From NCBI GenBank assembly GCA_016709995.1, contig JADJLQ010000001.1:1088001-1152000 (forward strand): 64,000 nucleotides of DNA, written 5' to 3'. The translations under genes and the position numbers were made by a program. Position 1 is the first letter of the stretch, and each line of letters starts with the position of its first letter. The notes beneath the pieces are model-generated. The model ran no database searches, was not told where the DNA came from, and saw only the letters and a program-made list of their open reading frames with translations. Positions 9,400 through 18,150 of the stretch are shown one piece after another. Source of the DNA: Saprospiraceae bacterium (GTDB lineage: Bacteria > Bacteroidota > Bacteroidia > Chitinophagales > Saprospiraceae).

Positions 9400-10536
9400 A
9401 TGAAAAGAATATACCTGGACAATGCCGCTTCTACCCCAATGACCCCAGAAGTTTTAGATGCTGTGCAAAAAGCGATGTCCGACTTTTATGGAAATCCCTC
9501 TTCGATCCATGCTGAAGGCAGGACTGCCAGATCTAAAATAGAAGAATCAAGAAAAAAAATAGCCCGCCACTTTAATGCATCCATTGGGGAGATATTTTTT
9601 ACCTCAGGTGGAACAGAGTCAAACAATACTGCTCTCAAATGCGCTGTCCGAGATCTGGGTATCACCCGCATCATTACTACCAGTATTGAACACCACGCTA
9701 TTACTCACAGTGTTTCTGCTTTGCAGAAAAGTGGTGTCCAGGCAATCTACCTTTCGCTCGACGAATTTGGACAAATAGAATTGGCGCAACTGGAGGATTT
9801 TTTAAAAAACTCACCCGAAAAAACATTGGTGAGTATCATGCATGCCAATAATGAAATCGGAACCATCAATGACATTGTCCAGATAGCTGATATCGCAGAA
9901 AAATATGGTGCTTATATGCATACAGACGCTGTCCAGACTGTGGGCCACCTGCCATTAGATCTACAAAATATTAAAGTACATTTTTTATCAGCAAGTGCTC
10001 ACAAGTTTCATGGACCTAAAGGTGTAGGTATACTTTATATAAGGCAAGGGGTACACATTAAACCGCTGCTGGATGGAGGAGGACAGGAGAGAAATATGCG
10101 CGGGGGCACCGAGGCGATTCATAATATTATAGGCCTTGCTACAGCTCTAGATACAGCGATCCATGAACTAGATAGCCGATCGAGGTACATTCAATCGTTA
10201 AAAACTTATTTTAAAAATCAACTAGCCGGCCTGCATCCTGACATAAGGTTTAATGGCCCCCCCGATTTATCGCTTTACACCGTATTAAGTGTATCCTTTC
10301 CTGCAGGTCCCAAATCAGAATTATTATTAATGCAACTGGATATGGCAGGGGTCAGTGCTTCCGGGGGCAGCGCCTGTTCATCAGGTGCAGAAGCTGCTTC
10401 TCACGTGCTACAGGGCATCAATCATCCTTTGGATAGAAAGACGATTCGATTTTCTTTTTCGCATCTCAATACCTTTGAAGAAATAGACCAGGTACTACAG
10501 CTCATTCATTCGTGGTACCCAGTAGAGGCATTATGA
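9400..10536 (+). CDS. Cysteine desulfurase (NifS/IscS class)
   Basis: This PLP enzyme removes sulfur from cysteine as a persulfide for Fe-S clusters, thiolated tRNA or cofactors. It has 378 aa. The PLP-binding residues are His99 in IEHHA, Asp176 in HTDAVQ and Lys202 in SAHKFHGPKG. The catalytic Cys326 sits in the short SACSSG loop. That loop, together with GGGQERNMRGGTE, places it with group I IscS/NifS-like enzymes and not SufS. No iscU, iscR or suf genes are adjacent, so it may serve tRNA thiolation or another sulfur acceptor. Its stop overlaps the ATG of ribD by 4 nt, which implies coupled translation. Confidence 0.92.
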   Translation: MKRIYLDNAASTPMTPEVLDAVQKAMSDFYGNPSSIHAEGRTARSKIEESRKKIARHFNASIGEIFFTSGGTESNNTALKCAVRDLGITRIITTSIEHHAITHSVSALQKSGVQAIYLSLDEFGQIELAQLEDFLKNSPEKTLVSIMHANNEIGTINDIVQIADIAEKYGAYMHTDAVQTVGHLPLDLQNIKVHFLSASAHKFHGPKGVGILYIRQGVHIKPLLDGGGQERNMRGGTEAIHNIIGLATALDTAIHELDSRSRYIQSLKTYFKNQLAGLHPDIRFNGPPDLSLYTVLSVSFPAGPKSELLLMQLDMAGVSASGGSACSSGAEAASHVLQGINHPLDRKTIRFSFSHLNTFEEIDQVLQLIHSWYPVEAL

Positions 10537-11573
10537 ATGAAGCCGCTTTTATGAACAGATGCTTTCAACTGGCCAGGTTGGGATTAGGGTTTACCCTTAA
10601 AAATCCTTTGGTCGGTGCTATCATCGTACATGGTGATCGAATCATTGGAGAAGGATACCATCGGACTTATGGCCAGGATCATGGGGAAATTCAAGCACTC
10701 AAGTCAGTAGATTTTAAGGATCGGGATTTAATCCCTCAAAGCACATTGTATGTCAATCTTGAACCTTGCAGCCATCATGGCAAAACACCACCTTGCGCTG
10801 ACGAGATCATAAATCAGGGCATTAAAAAGGTGGTCGTCGGATGCCTGGACCCAAACCCAAAAGTCAATGGTGAAGGCATCCGGAGGCTACGTGCACATGG
10901 AGTAGAAGTCATCCTGTCTTCTCTCCAATCCGAGGCTATCGATCTCAATAAAGTATTTTTCAAAAACATCAATGAAGGTCGACCATATGTCATCCTTAAA
11001 TTTGCTAAAAGTATCGATCATTTCATTGGCAATTCTGAAGGTCAGGTGCAGATATCTAATCTTTGGTCCAGATACCTGGTCCATAAGATCCGACATCAGG
11101 TAGAAGCTATTTTAATTGGTACCAATACAGCCTTGATAGACAATCCACGATTGACCAATAGGTTGTATTATGGCAAAAGCCCGATTAGAATCGTTCTGGA
11201 TCAATCTGGCAGAATTCCTGATCATTTTCACGTATTGTCAGATGGTCTTCCAACCTGGTTGATAACTAATAAAACAAACCACTCCTATCCCTCCAATGTG
11301 AGGGTGATCCCCTGGATTGACGATATCAGAAAACTACTGACCTGGCTATATATGGAAGGTATCGGTTCCTTATTGGTAGAAGGTGGTGCGCGCACCTTGC
11401 AATCATTTATTGATCTCCATACCTGGGATGAGCTGTGGCAAACTACTGGAGTTAAAACCATAGGGTCAGGAACCAAGCCTCCCCACTTCAATGGTATTCT
11501 TACTAATCGGTTTTACATCCATGATGACTGCCTGGAGGTTTACAGACCAATTATTGACCTTCCAATCGAATAA
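10533..11573 (+). CDS. ribD: Bifunctional riboflavin biosynthesis deaminase/reductase RibD
   Basis: RibD deaminates the pyrimidine formed from GTP and then reduces its ribose, two early riboflavin steps. I start at ATG 10533 (346 aa), overlapping the previous stop, in preference to an in-frame GTG at 10512. The N-terminal deaminase zinc site is intact: His50 and Glu52 in HGE, and Cys79 and Cys88 in PCSHHGKTPPC. The C-terminal reductase begins at about RPYVILKFAKSID and includes LIGTNTALIDNPRLT and LLVEGGARTL. The reductase motif usually read as W-I-T/S is QISN here, a mild divergence. Other rib genes are not in the window. Confidence 0.93.
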   Translation: MNEAAFMNRCFQLARLGLGFTLKNPLVGAIIVHGDRIIGEGYHRTYGQDHGEIQALKSVDFKDRDLIPQSTLYVNLEPCSHHGKTPPCADEIINQGIKKVVVGCLDPNPKVNGEGIRRLRAHGVEVILSSLQSEAIDLNKVFFKNINEGRPYVILKFAKSIDHFIGNSEGQVQISNLWSRYLVHKIRHQVEAILIGTNTALIDNPRLTNRLYYGKSPIRIVLDQSGRIPDHFHVLSDGLPTWLITNKTNHSYPSNVRVIPWIDDIRKLLTWLYMEGIGSLLVEGGARTLQSFIDLHTWDELWQTTGVKTIGSGTKPPHFNGILTNRFYIHDDCLEVYRPIIDLPIE

Positions 11574-11748
11574 AAAAAAGATCCTTATATTCATTTTTTA
11601 AATAGAAAATCCTATGAGTACCAGTTAAATATGGGTCATATTTCACATATTCGTTAAAGTTGTTTTAAATATGATTGGAATATACCATTTACGAGGCTCG
11701 ATTTGTTGATATGGTAGTATTTTTGAATATCGATCTTTTGAATAAAGT

Positions 11749-12366
11749 ATGATAAGAAGAATAAGTCAACCAATTTATCTCTCTTTGCTTGCAGTCTTTA
11801 CCATGGGAAGTCTTTCCGTGTTTGGTCAAAATCTGTATTCCCCTAAGATCAAATGGCTCAGTTTTGAACAGGCAGAACAATCGGAAAAAACGGAAAAGAG
11901 TCCTAAGAAAATCATGGTAGACTTGTATACCGATAATTGTGGATGGTGTAAAAAGATGGATCTCTCGACCTTTCAAAATGAATTTATTTCACACTACCTC
12001 AACGAAAATTTTTATCCAATTCGATTTAATGCTCAACATAAAAAAGATGTCGTTTTTAATGATCAGCTTTTTAAGCTGGACAAAAGTGGATATCATGAAT
12101 TGGCGATAGCTTTAAGTATGGGAGATTTAGGTGTACCCACCCTTGTTTTTCTGGATGAAGCCAACCAAATCATCCAACCCATCTCTGGTTATCAGACAGT
12201 GGATGAATTGGAACGCATCATGTTTTATTTTGCCAATGACATGTATAAGACCACTCCCTGGAATGAGTTTGTACAACATTACAAACCCTCTAATACCAAA
12301 CCAAGGGCGAATATGCCTAATCCTTTTGAAAACAAGGATATTGAGACTGTCAAAAAAAAGAATTGA
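11749..12366 (+). CDS. Periplasmic thioredoxin-fold protein with CGWC
   Basis: This 205-aa protein has an N-terminal signal peptide (hydrophobic run ending near VFGQ) and one thioredoxin-like domain of the DUF255/thioredoxin_7 kind. The redox motif CGWC is at 64-67 after DLYTDN, and the cis-proline is in GVPT near 130. It probably reduces or isomerises disulfides, or assists cytochrome maturation, in the periplasm. The tail after about residue 165 is polar and proline-rich with no domain I recognise. It is convergent with the HerA-like gene, 16 nt apart. The exact partner is unknown. Confidence 0.8.
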   Translation: MIRRISQPIYLSLLAVFTMGSLSVFGQNLYSPKIKWLSFEQAEQSEKTEKSPKKIMVDLYTDNCGWCKKMDLSTFQNEFISHYLNENFYPIRFNAQHKKDVVFNDQLFKLDKSGYHELAIALSMGDLGVPTLVFLDEANQIIQPISGYQTVDELERIMFYFANDMYKTTPWNEFVQHYKPSNTKPRANMPNPFENKDIETVKKKN

Positions 12367-12382
12367 CCTTTCTATTTCTGCC

Positions 12383-13951
12383 TTAGAACCATTTAAATCC
12401 AGTCGATTTTGCCTTTTTCCTTGCAGTGGTTCTTACACCCAATACCCCTAACAATCCTCTTGTGAGCTCTCTGGCGACTGTCCTTCCTACCTGTCGGGTC
12501 ACTGTACTGTCCATAATCTTCTCCATGGTACTTTTTTCAGGACGCTCCCGTTGGCGTTGCTTTTGCATTTTATTGCGTTGATCTTCATCGCCAGCTTCGT
12601 TCAATATGGCAGTTAGTATTTCATAAGCACTTTCTCTATTGATCTTTTCGTTATAATACCCCACTTTTTCAGATCTGCTGACGATACGATCAATTTCTTC
12701 ATTAGTCAAAACATCCATTCTGGAAGCAGGTGGTCGAAGCATTACCTGAACCAGGGGAGTTGGGATTCCCTTTTCGTTAAGGGTGGTAACAAAAGCTTCC
12801 CCAATACCCAGCTCGGTGATCAGCTGATCTATATCGTAAAAATCTGTCAGAGGATAGTTTTCGGCTGCCTGCTTGATAGCTTTTCGATCTGCCGCCGTAA
12901 ATGCTCTCAGTGCATGTTGAACTTTTAATCCCAGCTGACTGAGCACAGATGCAGGTATATCCCTGGGGCTTTGAGTTATAAAAAAGATGCCTACTCCTTT
13001 AGATCTAATCAGTTTGATCATCGTTTCTATCTGGTCCAGCAATACATCGGAAGCTTCGTCAAAGATCAAATGAGCTTCATCTATAAATAAACAAAGTTTA
13101 GGTTTTTCTAAATCACCTTCTTCAGGAAAGGAGGCATATACTTCTGCTAACATCTGAAGCATGAAACTTGAAAAGAGTTTGGGTTTGTTTTGTATGTCCG
13201 TCAGCCTGAGAATGGAGACCATACCTCTACCCTTTTCATCAAACCTCACTAAATCATTGACATCAAAAGATCGTTCGCCAAAAAACTGCTCAGCTCCCTG
13301 TTGTTCCAATTCAATAATATTTCTGATGATCGTGCCTACGCTGGCGGTGGAGATTCGGCCATATTCCTTTTCGATATCCGCTTTTCCTTCATTTGAAAGG
13401 AAAGTCAATACTTTTTTTACATCATCCAGATCTAGCAGAGGAAGATTCTGATCATCGCAATATTTAAAGATCAAGGCCATGACTCCACCTTGCGTTTCAT
13501 TGAGACCCAATATTTTGGAAAATAATACTGGACCAAATTCTGAAACAGTAGCTCTTAATTGTATGCCTTTTTCAGAAGATAAACTTAAAAACTCCACGGG
13601 TGAATGGGATGGTATGAATGGCATTCCAATGAGCGTACTTCGTGCTTCTATTTTTGAATTTGTCATCCCTTCCGTGGCAATGCCGCTCAAATCACCTTTA
13701 ATATCCATCAACAGACATGGCACACCATGAGCAGATAAATTTTCTGCTAGCAATTGCAGGGTTTTAGTTTTGCCGGTACCCGTGGCACCAGCGATCAATC
13801 CATGTCGGTTCATCATCTTAAGCGGCAGCCTGACAAAGGAGTCTTTAATCGCCTCTTTATTATACATCGATGCCCCAAGTATCATGGTCTCACCATCGAA
13901 GGTGTATCCTGACTTGATGGTTTCTAGAAATTCATCCAATTGATTTGACAT
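12383..13951 (-). CDS. HerA-like ATPase (DUF853, YjgR type)
   Basis: This 522-aa P-loop ATPase belongs to the HerA/FtsK superfamily group annotated as DUF853 or helicase HerA-like. Walker A GATGTGKT is at 55-62 and Walker B LCLFIDEAH at 286-294, followed by a sensor-like FFITQSPRDIP. The last 90 residues are charged and basic and lack clear domain features. Family members are ring-forming DNA translocases of unclear cellular role. There is no adjacent NurA or SIR2 gene, so I see no reason to call this a defence system. A good promoter (TTG-N17-TAAGTTTG) lies just upstream. The gene is convergent with the thioredoxin-fold protein. Confidence 0.88.
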   Translation of the reverse strand: MSNQLDEFLETIKSGYTFDGETMILGASMYNKEAIKDSFVRLPLKMMNRHGLIAGATGTGKTKTLQLLAENLSAHGVPCLLMDIKGDLSGIATEGMTNSKIEARSTLIGMPFIPSHSPVEFLSLSSEKGIQLRATVSEFGPVLFSKILGLNETQGGVMALIFKYCDDQNLPLLDLDDVKKVLTFLSNEGKADIEKEYGRISTASVGTIIRNIIELEQQGAEQFFGERSFDVNDLVRFDEKGRGMVSILRLTDIQNKPKLFSSFMLQMLAEVYASFPEEGDLEKPKLCLFIDEAHLIFDEASDVLLDQIETMIKLIRSKGVGIFFITQSPRDIPASVLSQLGLKVQHALRAFTAADRKAIKQAAENYPLTDFYDIDQLITELGIGEAFVTTLNEKGIPTPLVQVMLRPPASRMDVLTNEEIDRIVSRSEKVGYYNEKINRESAYEILTAILNEAGDEDQRNKMQKQRQRERPEKSTMEKIMDSTVTRQVGRTVARELTRGLLGVLGVRTTARKKAKSTGFKWF

Positions 13952-13973
13952 AAAATGTTAGATTTTGACGCTG

Positions 13974-14001
13974 CAAACTTAGATAAAAAATAATCCAACA
14001 A
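13974..14001 (-). promoter_or_regulatory. Promoter for the HerA-like gene
   Basis: On the minus strand a TTG (14001-13999) is followed after 17 nt by the -7 box TAAGTTTG (13981-13974), a full match to the Bacteroidota consensus. The ATG at 13951 lies 22 nt further on, leaving a leader of about 15-20 nt. Confidence 0.6.
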
Positions 14002-14102
14002 CCCAATTATCATTTAACATACACACCGCTAATATGGAAATATTAAAAAAATACCTTTTAGCTCAAGATTTTTGTTTTTTTTACATAAACCATTAAAAGA
14101 TA

Positions 14103-14540
14103 ATGGCAACCAAAAGAACAACAAATCGAACTTCGACATGTAAAAAACTGCATGTTCCATGATATTCAGACGGTAAGTTTAAGGACATCCAAACCTAGGA
14201 GAGCGCTCATCGCGCAGACCTTGCTAAAAAATCCAAAGCTGAGTCTGCCGCCAATCCTGCCTCCAAATCAAGGTCAAACCTAAAGCAGTCAAAGCCATTG
14301 CTAAAAATGCTGCGCCTAAAGTTAAAGCTGCTGAAAAGCCCAAGGTAGCAATATCTATAGCCAAAAAAGCTGCTCCTAAGGCTAAGCTCCCCAATAACCC
14401 AAGGCAATAAAAGCAATAGCCCAAAAAGCCGAGCCTAAAAATTACTGTAAGACCAAAAAACCACAGCAACGCCTACGCTTGAAGTGGTAGTTAAAGAAAA
14501 AGTATCAAAGTCTAAACCTAAATCGCCTGAATTTCATAAG
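14103..14540 (+). pseudogene. Decayed Lys/Ala/Pro-repeat (histone H1-like) protein gene
   Basis: Read from ATG 14103 the frame gives MATKRTTNRTSTCKKLHVP, then TGA at 14160. It continues in the same frame as YSDGKFKDIQT, TAG at 14196, and ESAHRADLAKKSKAES. After this, open stretches jump frame and give basic repeats such as AKNAAPKVKAAEKPK and AKKAAPKAK, and finally KEKVSKSKPKSPEF. Three repeat copies begin near 14300, 14360 and 14419 (spacing 60 then 59 nt), so the third copy has lost a base relative to the frame. The composition is that of histone H1-like, DNA-binding tails of bacteria. At least two stops and two frameshifts make a product unlikely, although sequencing indels are an alternative. 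The opposite strand has an open leucine-rich frame, which I read as an artefact of this composition. Confidence 0.6.
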
Positions 14541-14576
14541 AAGGGAATGAACGAATCAACTCATTCCCTTTTATTC
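14541..14576. terminator. Hairpin terminator between pseudogene and endonuclease
   Basis: A perfect 10-bp stem (AAGGGAATGA / TCATTCCCTT) with a 10-nt loop is followed by TTTTATT on the plus strand. It overlaps the stop codon of the endonuclease on the minus strand (14561-14563). It best fits as the terminator of the former repeat gene and may also act on the endonuclease transcript. Confidence 0.65.
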
Positions 14577-15514
14577 CAATCCTCTACTCGACGGCGATAT
14601 CTGTTCTGATCTACCTTCCATAGGGATTTGTCCACCTTTTGCTCTAAGGATTCGATCAGCTTATTTTTACTGACTGCATTAAAAAAATTTATTCCAGACA
14701 GATTTTCTACACTGTCTATGGTGGTCATATAATTTTCGAGGGGTTGATCACTGGATGCATTCGGCACAATGAATCCTATGCCCTTCATTTCGGGACCCTC
14801 CAGGTCTAACAGTACTTTATAAAATAACGATGGTACACTGACACGGCTATTGCCTATTTTTTTAACGATACCAGTGGACAATATTGGACCTGTCACTATA
14901 TAGAGTTTCATGTTTTTCCTGGACCAATCACGGACGCATTCCTCGAGCTCTCTCCAAATACCCTGGTTAAAGTATTTTTCCTGGGGCGAAATATTGCTCA
15001 TATAAAAGCACTCTTCTGCAGCTGTTGGATCAAAACTCATATCCGCTGCCGGAGCCAGATGCCCCCGGGTATAGCCTGATCCAGTATAATCTCTATGCAA
15101 AGCAGATCGTGTGGGGATGGAAAGATCCTGAGCAAAATAGTCAAATCTATTTTGTTTTGGAGCATTGAGCTGATCTCTGGTCAGTGAGTAAGCTACCCAC
15201 TCAGCTTCTTCATGGTTTTCAGAATAGGACAGCGTATAATATTTATGACTTATTAATTGATTATTGCCATTCACATTAGGTAGATTGGGAGTTATATCTA
15301 CCGTGTCATTCCATTCACTGGGTGGAACAAGGGGCGTTTGTGTTTGTGTACTTCCTTCGGGTTCTCCGGAAGGTGTCGCATGATAATTTTTAACGAATTG
15401 TAATAGTTTCCAAAGCAATAGCATCAGGACTATCCCATACACCAATAATCTTATGATGTAAAAGCCTCCCTTCGATCTGGATCGACTTGAGTGATTGGAA
15501 TTAAATTTCGCCAT
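14561..15514 (-). CDS. Membrane-anchored DNA/RNA non-specific endonuclease
   Basis: This is a 317-aa beta-beta-alpha-metal nuclease. The ATG at 15514 is chosen over a TTG at 15553 because it directly precedes the basic N-terminus and membrane helix (about residues 19-42), which should anchor the domain on the outer side of the inner membrane. The nuclease core has YTGSGYTRGHLAPAADM with the catalytic His near 152, then MSNISPQ and FNQGIW with the metal-binding Asn near 183. The family motif is normally DRGH; here the first residue is Thr (149), a notable substitution. The role could be nucleic-acid scavenging or turnover. There is no adjacent immunity gene, so a toxin role is not supported. 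Confidence 0.85.
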   Translation of the reverse strand: MAKFNSNHSSRSRSKGGFYIIRLLVYGIVLMLLLWKLLQFVKNYHATPSGEPEGSTQTQTPLVPPSEWNDTVDITPNLPNVNGNNQLISHKYYTLSYSENHEEAEWVAYSLTRDQLNAPKQNRFDYFAQDLSIPTRSALHRDYTGSGYTRGHLAPAADMSFDPTAAEECFYMSNISPQEKYFNQGIWRELEECVRDWSRKNMKLYIVTGPILSTGIVKKIGNSRVSVPSLFYKVLLDLEGPEMKGIGFIVPNASSDQPLENYMTTIDSVENLSGINFFNAVSKNKLIESLEQKVDKSLWKVDQNRYRRRVEDWNKRE

Positions 15515-15634
15515 TGATAACCTTGTACAATTTGAGCTTAAAAATAGGTTCAAATGACAAATTCATCCGAAAACATTGTTTCATCCAAAAACATAAATTA
15601 AAGTTTGACCCAAAAGAAATATTTTTATGTCTTT

Positions 15635-16489
15635 ATGAACCTGTATTCAGGATATGCGTGCTTAACCATATTGGCTTACTTTGTTGGCTTCAATATTTCT
15701 GCCTCCTATGCTCAAGGCCCTTATAATCAGATCAAAGGAGCACGAAGCAACGCACTCTCCAACCAAAGCGTGGCGTTGAAAGGAGTAGATGCAGCTGTAA
15801 GCAATGCTGCGGCATTAGGTCAAATCACGCTTCCCTCAGTTTCTTTGTTTGGGGAAAGTAGAATTATTGGGACCGGAATTCATGGATCTTCTTTTCTGTG
15901 TGTACTGCCAATAAAAAATATCGGAGGATTAGGATTTGGAGGTGAATTTTACGGAGTACCAGAATACAATCAGCAAGTCTATAAGATTGGTTATGGCAGG
16001 AAATTATCAGACCAGTGGTCCATCGGTTCCTCTTTAGAATATATCTCGTATCATACCAGCCAGCGGGATCCTTTTTCTATCGGTGTGGTACCAGTTGGCA
16101 CTCAATATGATTTCAAGAAAGTTGGTTTTGCATTCAGTTATTTTCACCCACTAACTGGTGAGGCAGATCAAGGACAGTATCAGGCTCCCATTTGGTTGGC
16201 AGGAATGAGATATGAATTGTCTGATCTGGTGCGGCTGTATGTTGAAGTCGAAAAAGAGGGCGACTTCGACGCCTATCTCAAATTTGCTACAGAATATCAA
16301 TTGATTCCAGAACTTGCACTTCGTGCAGGAGTGACTAATGGACCTGCTTCTTTTTGTTTTGGAGTCGGTACCCGCGTATCAAAGAGATTGGATATTGATA
16401 TTTCTACGATTTTTTACCAGCATTTGGGGGTAAGTCCTTCGTTGGGCCTTCGATATTTTTTTAAAGATAATGCGCTGCCCACTCAATGA
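15635..16489 (+). CDS. Secreted PorV/PorQ-like outer-membrane beta-barrel protein
   Basis: I start at ATG 15635 (284 aa), since the longer frame begins on TTG 15605. A signal peptide ends near ASYAQ. The mature start GARSNALSNQSVALKGVDAAVSNAAA resembles the 'GAR...A...D...NPA' opening of PorV/PorQ/FadL-like barrels in Bacteroidota. The rest is alternating amphipathic strands ending in an aromatic residue-rich strand (GLRYFF). PorV and PorQ belong to the T9SS machinery, but this protein is shorter and could be another barrel. Its stop overlaps the ATG of mqnB by 4 nt, probably just dense packing. The function is uncertain; an outer-membrane location is likely. Confidence 0.7.
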   Translation: MNLYSGYACLTILAYFVGFNISASYAQGPYNQIKGARSNALSNQSVALKGVDAAVSNAAALGQITLPSVSLFGESRIIGTGIHGSSFLCVLPIKNIGGLGFGGEFYGVPEYNQQVYKIGYGRKLSDQWSIGSSLEYISYHTSQRDPFSIGVVPVGTQYDFKKVGFAFSYFHPLTGEADQGQYQAPIWLAGMRYELSDLVRLYVEVEKEGDFDAYLKFATEYQLIPELALRAGVTNGPASFCFGVGTRVSKRLDIDISTIFYQHLGVSPSLGLRYFFKDNALPTQ

Positions 16490-17115
16490 AAATATTACTC
16501 TGTGCCGCTACGCCGATGGAGATGTTTCATTCCGCTTTCCCTGGATCAGAAGTAGATCGTGTCATCACGGGTATCGGTATAGCTCATACAGCTTTTACTT
16601 TAGGGGCTTTTCTGGCAAATACTTCGGTAGATCTTTGCCTGCAAATTGGTATAGCCGGGACTTTCAATCCAGACCTTGAGATTGGGAGCGTAGTAGCTGT
16701 CCAAAAAGATTGTTTTGCAGATTTGGGAGTAGAAGACCATGATCGATTTGTGCATATTACAGAAGCCTTAGCACTCGATACTCAAAATGCATTTGATCGA
16801 CTCTGGATCCAGCCTGAAGATCAGTTGATCAGCCAGCTGGATCTGCCGGTAGTCACGGCTATTACTGTCAATACCACCCATGGAAATCGACAATCCATCG
16901 ACAAAGTCATCTCGAAATATCCTGCAGAGATAGAATCAATGGAAGGTGCGCCCTTTTTCGCAGCTTGCATGACTGCTGGCATTCCTTGTCTCCAAATCAG
17001 GGCTATATCTAACCTGGTCGAACCTAGAAATAAATCAAATTGGAATATCCCGCTGGCTATACACAGACTGCATCAGGAAGTCGAAAGAATATTGCCCAAA
17101 TTGCACCTGGATTGA
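16486..17115 (+). CDS. mqnB: Futalosine hydrolase
   Basis: This 209-aa enzyme has the purine-nucleoside phosphorylase/MTA nucleosidase fold. It splits futalosine into hypoxanthine and dehypoxanthine futalosine in the futalosine route to menaquinone. Recognisable parts are the N-terminal CAATPMEM, VITGIGIAHTA, LQIGIAGTF, the substrate loop ESMEGAPFFAAC, and the diagnostic end ISNLVEPRNKSNWNIPLAI. The sum points to MqnB and not to the MTA/SAH nucleosidase. ATG 16486 overlaps the stop of the barrel gene. Other mqn genes are not in the window, so the pathway must be scattered. Confidence 0.9.
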   Translation: MKILLCAATPMEMFHSAFPGSEVDRVITGIGIAHTAFTLGAFLANTSVDLCLQIGIAGTFNPDLEIGSVVAVQKDCFADLGVEDHDRFVHITEALALDTQNAFDRLWIQPEDQLISQLDLPVVTAITVNTTHGNRQSIDKVISKYPAEIESMEGAPFFAACMTAGIPCLQIRAISNLVEPRNKSNWNIPLAIHRLHQEVERILPKLHLD

Positions 17116-17148
17116 TCATTTTGCGGTTTCATTAAGTGGACTTAATCT

Positions 17149-17156
17149 TAAATTTG
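17149..17156 (+). promoter_or_regulatory. -7 element in front of ddl, possibly leaderless
   Basis: TAAATTTG matches TAnnTTTG and ends only 4 nt before the ddl ATG (17161). If active, transcription would start at or next to the start codon, giving a leaderless mRNA. The nearest TTG upstream lies 25 nt away, slightly beyond the usual 17-23, so this is a weak call. Confidence 0.35.
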
Positions 17157-17160
17157 CACC

Positions 17161-18150
17161 ATGAAGAAACAAATCGCCTTCGTAACTGGAGGCTTATCCG
17201 GGGAGTCAGTTATTTCTTATGAGAGTGCCAAGACGATTGAAGCTAATGTAGATCAGGATTTATTTGACTTGTACAGAATTGATATCCGACACGATGGTTG
17301 GTTTTACAACCCAAATCCCGATTCATTTTTGCCAGTGGATAAAAACGATTTTAGCATCACTCATGATGGTCGAAAAGTCACCTTTGACGCCGTACTTTGT
17401 GGCATTCATGGCACACCGGGCGAGGATGGCAAACTTCAGGGATATTTTGATCTATTAGGCCTGCCTTACACCGCTTGTAGTGTGGCCTCATCCAGTATTA
17501 CTTTCAATAAGCGATACACCGTAGCTGTGGCAGCCTTTTCGGGAATACCTGTTGCCAAATCTCTGCATTTTTTTAAAGAGGATCAGTTAGACATTGAAGA
17601 TATATTATCACAACTTACATTGCCTGTATTCGTAAAACCTAATAACGGAGGTTCCAGTATCGGTATGAGCAAAGTTTCAAATGCATCCACGTTGGCCGAT
17701 GCCATCCAAAAAGCATTTAAAGAGGATGCACAGATTTTGATAGAAGAGTTTATATCTGGTACCGAGCTTACCATAGGGGTTTATAAACGGAATCATGATA
17801 TCATCACGCTGCCCATCACAGAAATTCGCAGTAAAAAAGATTTTTTTGATTATGAAGCCAAGTATACCACCGGAATGGCTGAAGAAATCACCCCCGCTCC
17901 TGTAGCTGAAGATATCGCCGCTTTGATCAGAACACAAGCCGCGAAACTGTACCATATTTTTGACTGCAAAGGTGTAGTGCGTATAGATTTTATTTACGAT
18001 ACGGAATCAAAGAAAGCCTTTATGCTTGAGATCAATACAGTGCCAGGACAGAGTGCTAACAGCATAGTACCTCAACAAGTGCGTGCTAGTGGCGACAGCT
18101 TAAAATCATTTTATACCGCCCTTATCTTGTCCTGTCTGCCTAATCAATGA
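17161..18150 (+). CDS. ddl: D-alanine--D-alanine ligase
   Basis: This ATP-grasp enzyme joins two D-alanines for the peptidoglycan stem peptide. It has 329 aa, normal for Ddl. The N-terminal domain has GGLSGESVIS (the usual GG-S-E-H-x-V/I-S with Gly-Glu-Ser instead) and LHGTPGEDG-like GIHGTPGEDGKLQG. The ATP-grasp core has VKPNNGGSSIGMSKV and the metal/D-Ala site EINTVPGQSANSIVPQQ. It lies 45 nt after mqnB with its own likely promoter. Its last 7 nt overlap the end of the convergent DUF3810 gene. Confidence 0.93.
   Translation: MKKQIAFVTGGLSGESVISYESAKTIEANVDQDLFDLYRIDIRHDGWFYNPNPDSFLPVDKNDFSITHDGRKVTFDAVLCGIHGTPGEDGKLQGYFDLLGLPYTACSVASSSITFNKRYTVAVAAFSGIPVAKSLHFFKEDQLDIEDILSQLTLPVFVKPNNGGSSIGMSKVSNASTLADAIQKAFKEDAQILIEEFISGTELTIGVYKRNHDIITLPITEIRSKKDFFDYEAKYTTGMAEEITPAPVAEDIAALIRTQAAKLYHIFDCKGVVRIDFIYDTESKKAFMLEINTVPGQSANSIVPQQVRASGDSLKSFYTALILSCLPNQ

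Noticed and set aside
10512..10532. GTG start for RibD upstream of the ATG
   Set aside because: The seven added residues are not conserved and ATG 10533 overlaps the previous stop in the common ATGA arrangement.
12383..13951. HerA-like ATPase as the core of a defence system
   Set aside because: The protein matches the housekeeping DUF853/YjgR group; no SIR2, NurA, DUF4297 or other effector is adjacent, and neighbours are unrelated.
14207..14469. Two overlapping minus-strand frames rich in Leu/Phe/Ala that look like a small membrane protein
   Set aside because: They lie antisense to Lys/Ala/Pro repeat DNA. Translation of the complement of AAA/GCT-rich sequence automatically yields such hydrophobic residues, and the plus strand holds the start, the repeats and the terminator.
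14561..15514. DNA/RNA endonuclease as a polymorphic toxin
   Set aside because: It has a simple N-terminal membrane anchor and no PAAR, Rhs, or secretion domain, and no immunity gene follows.
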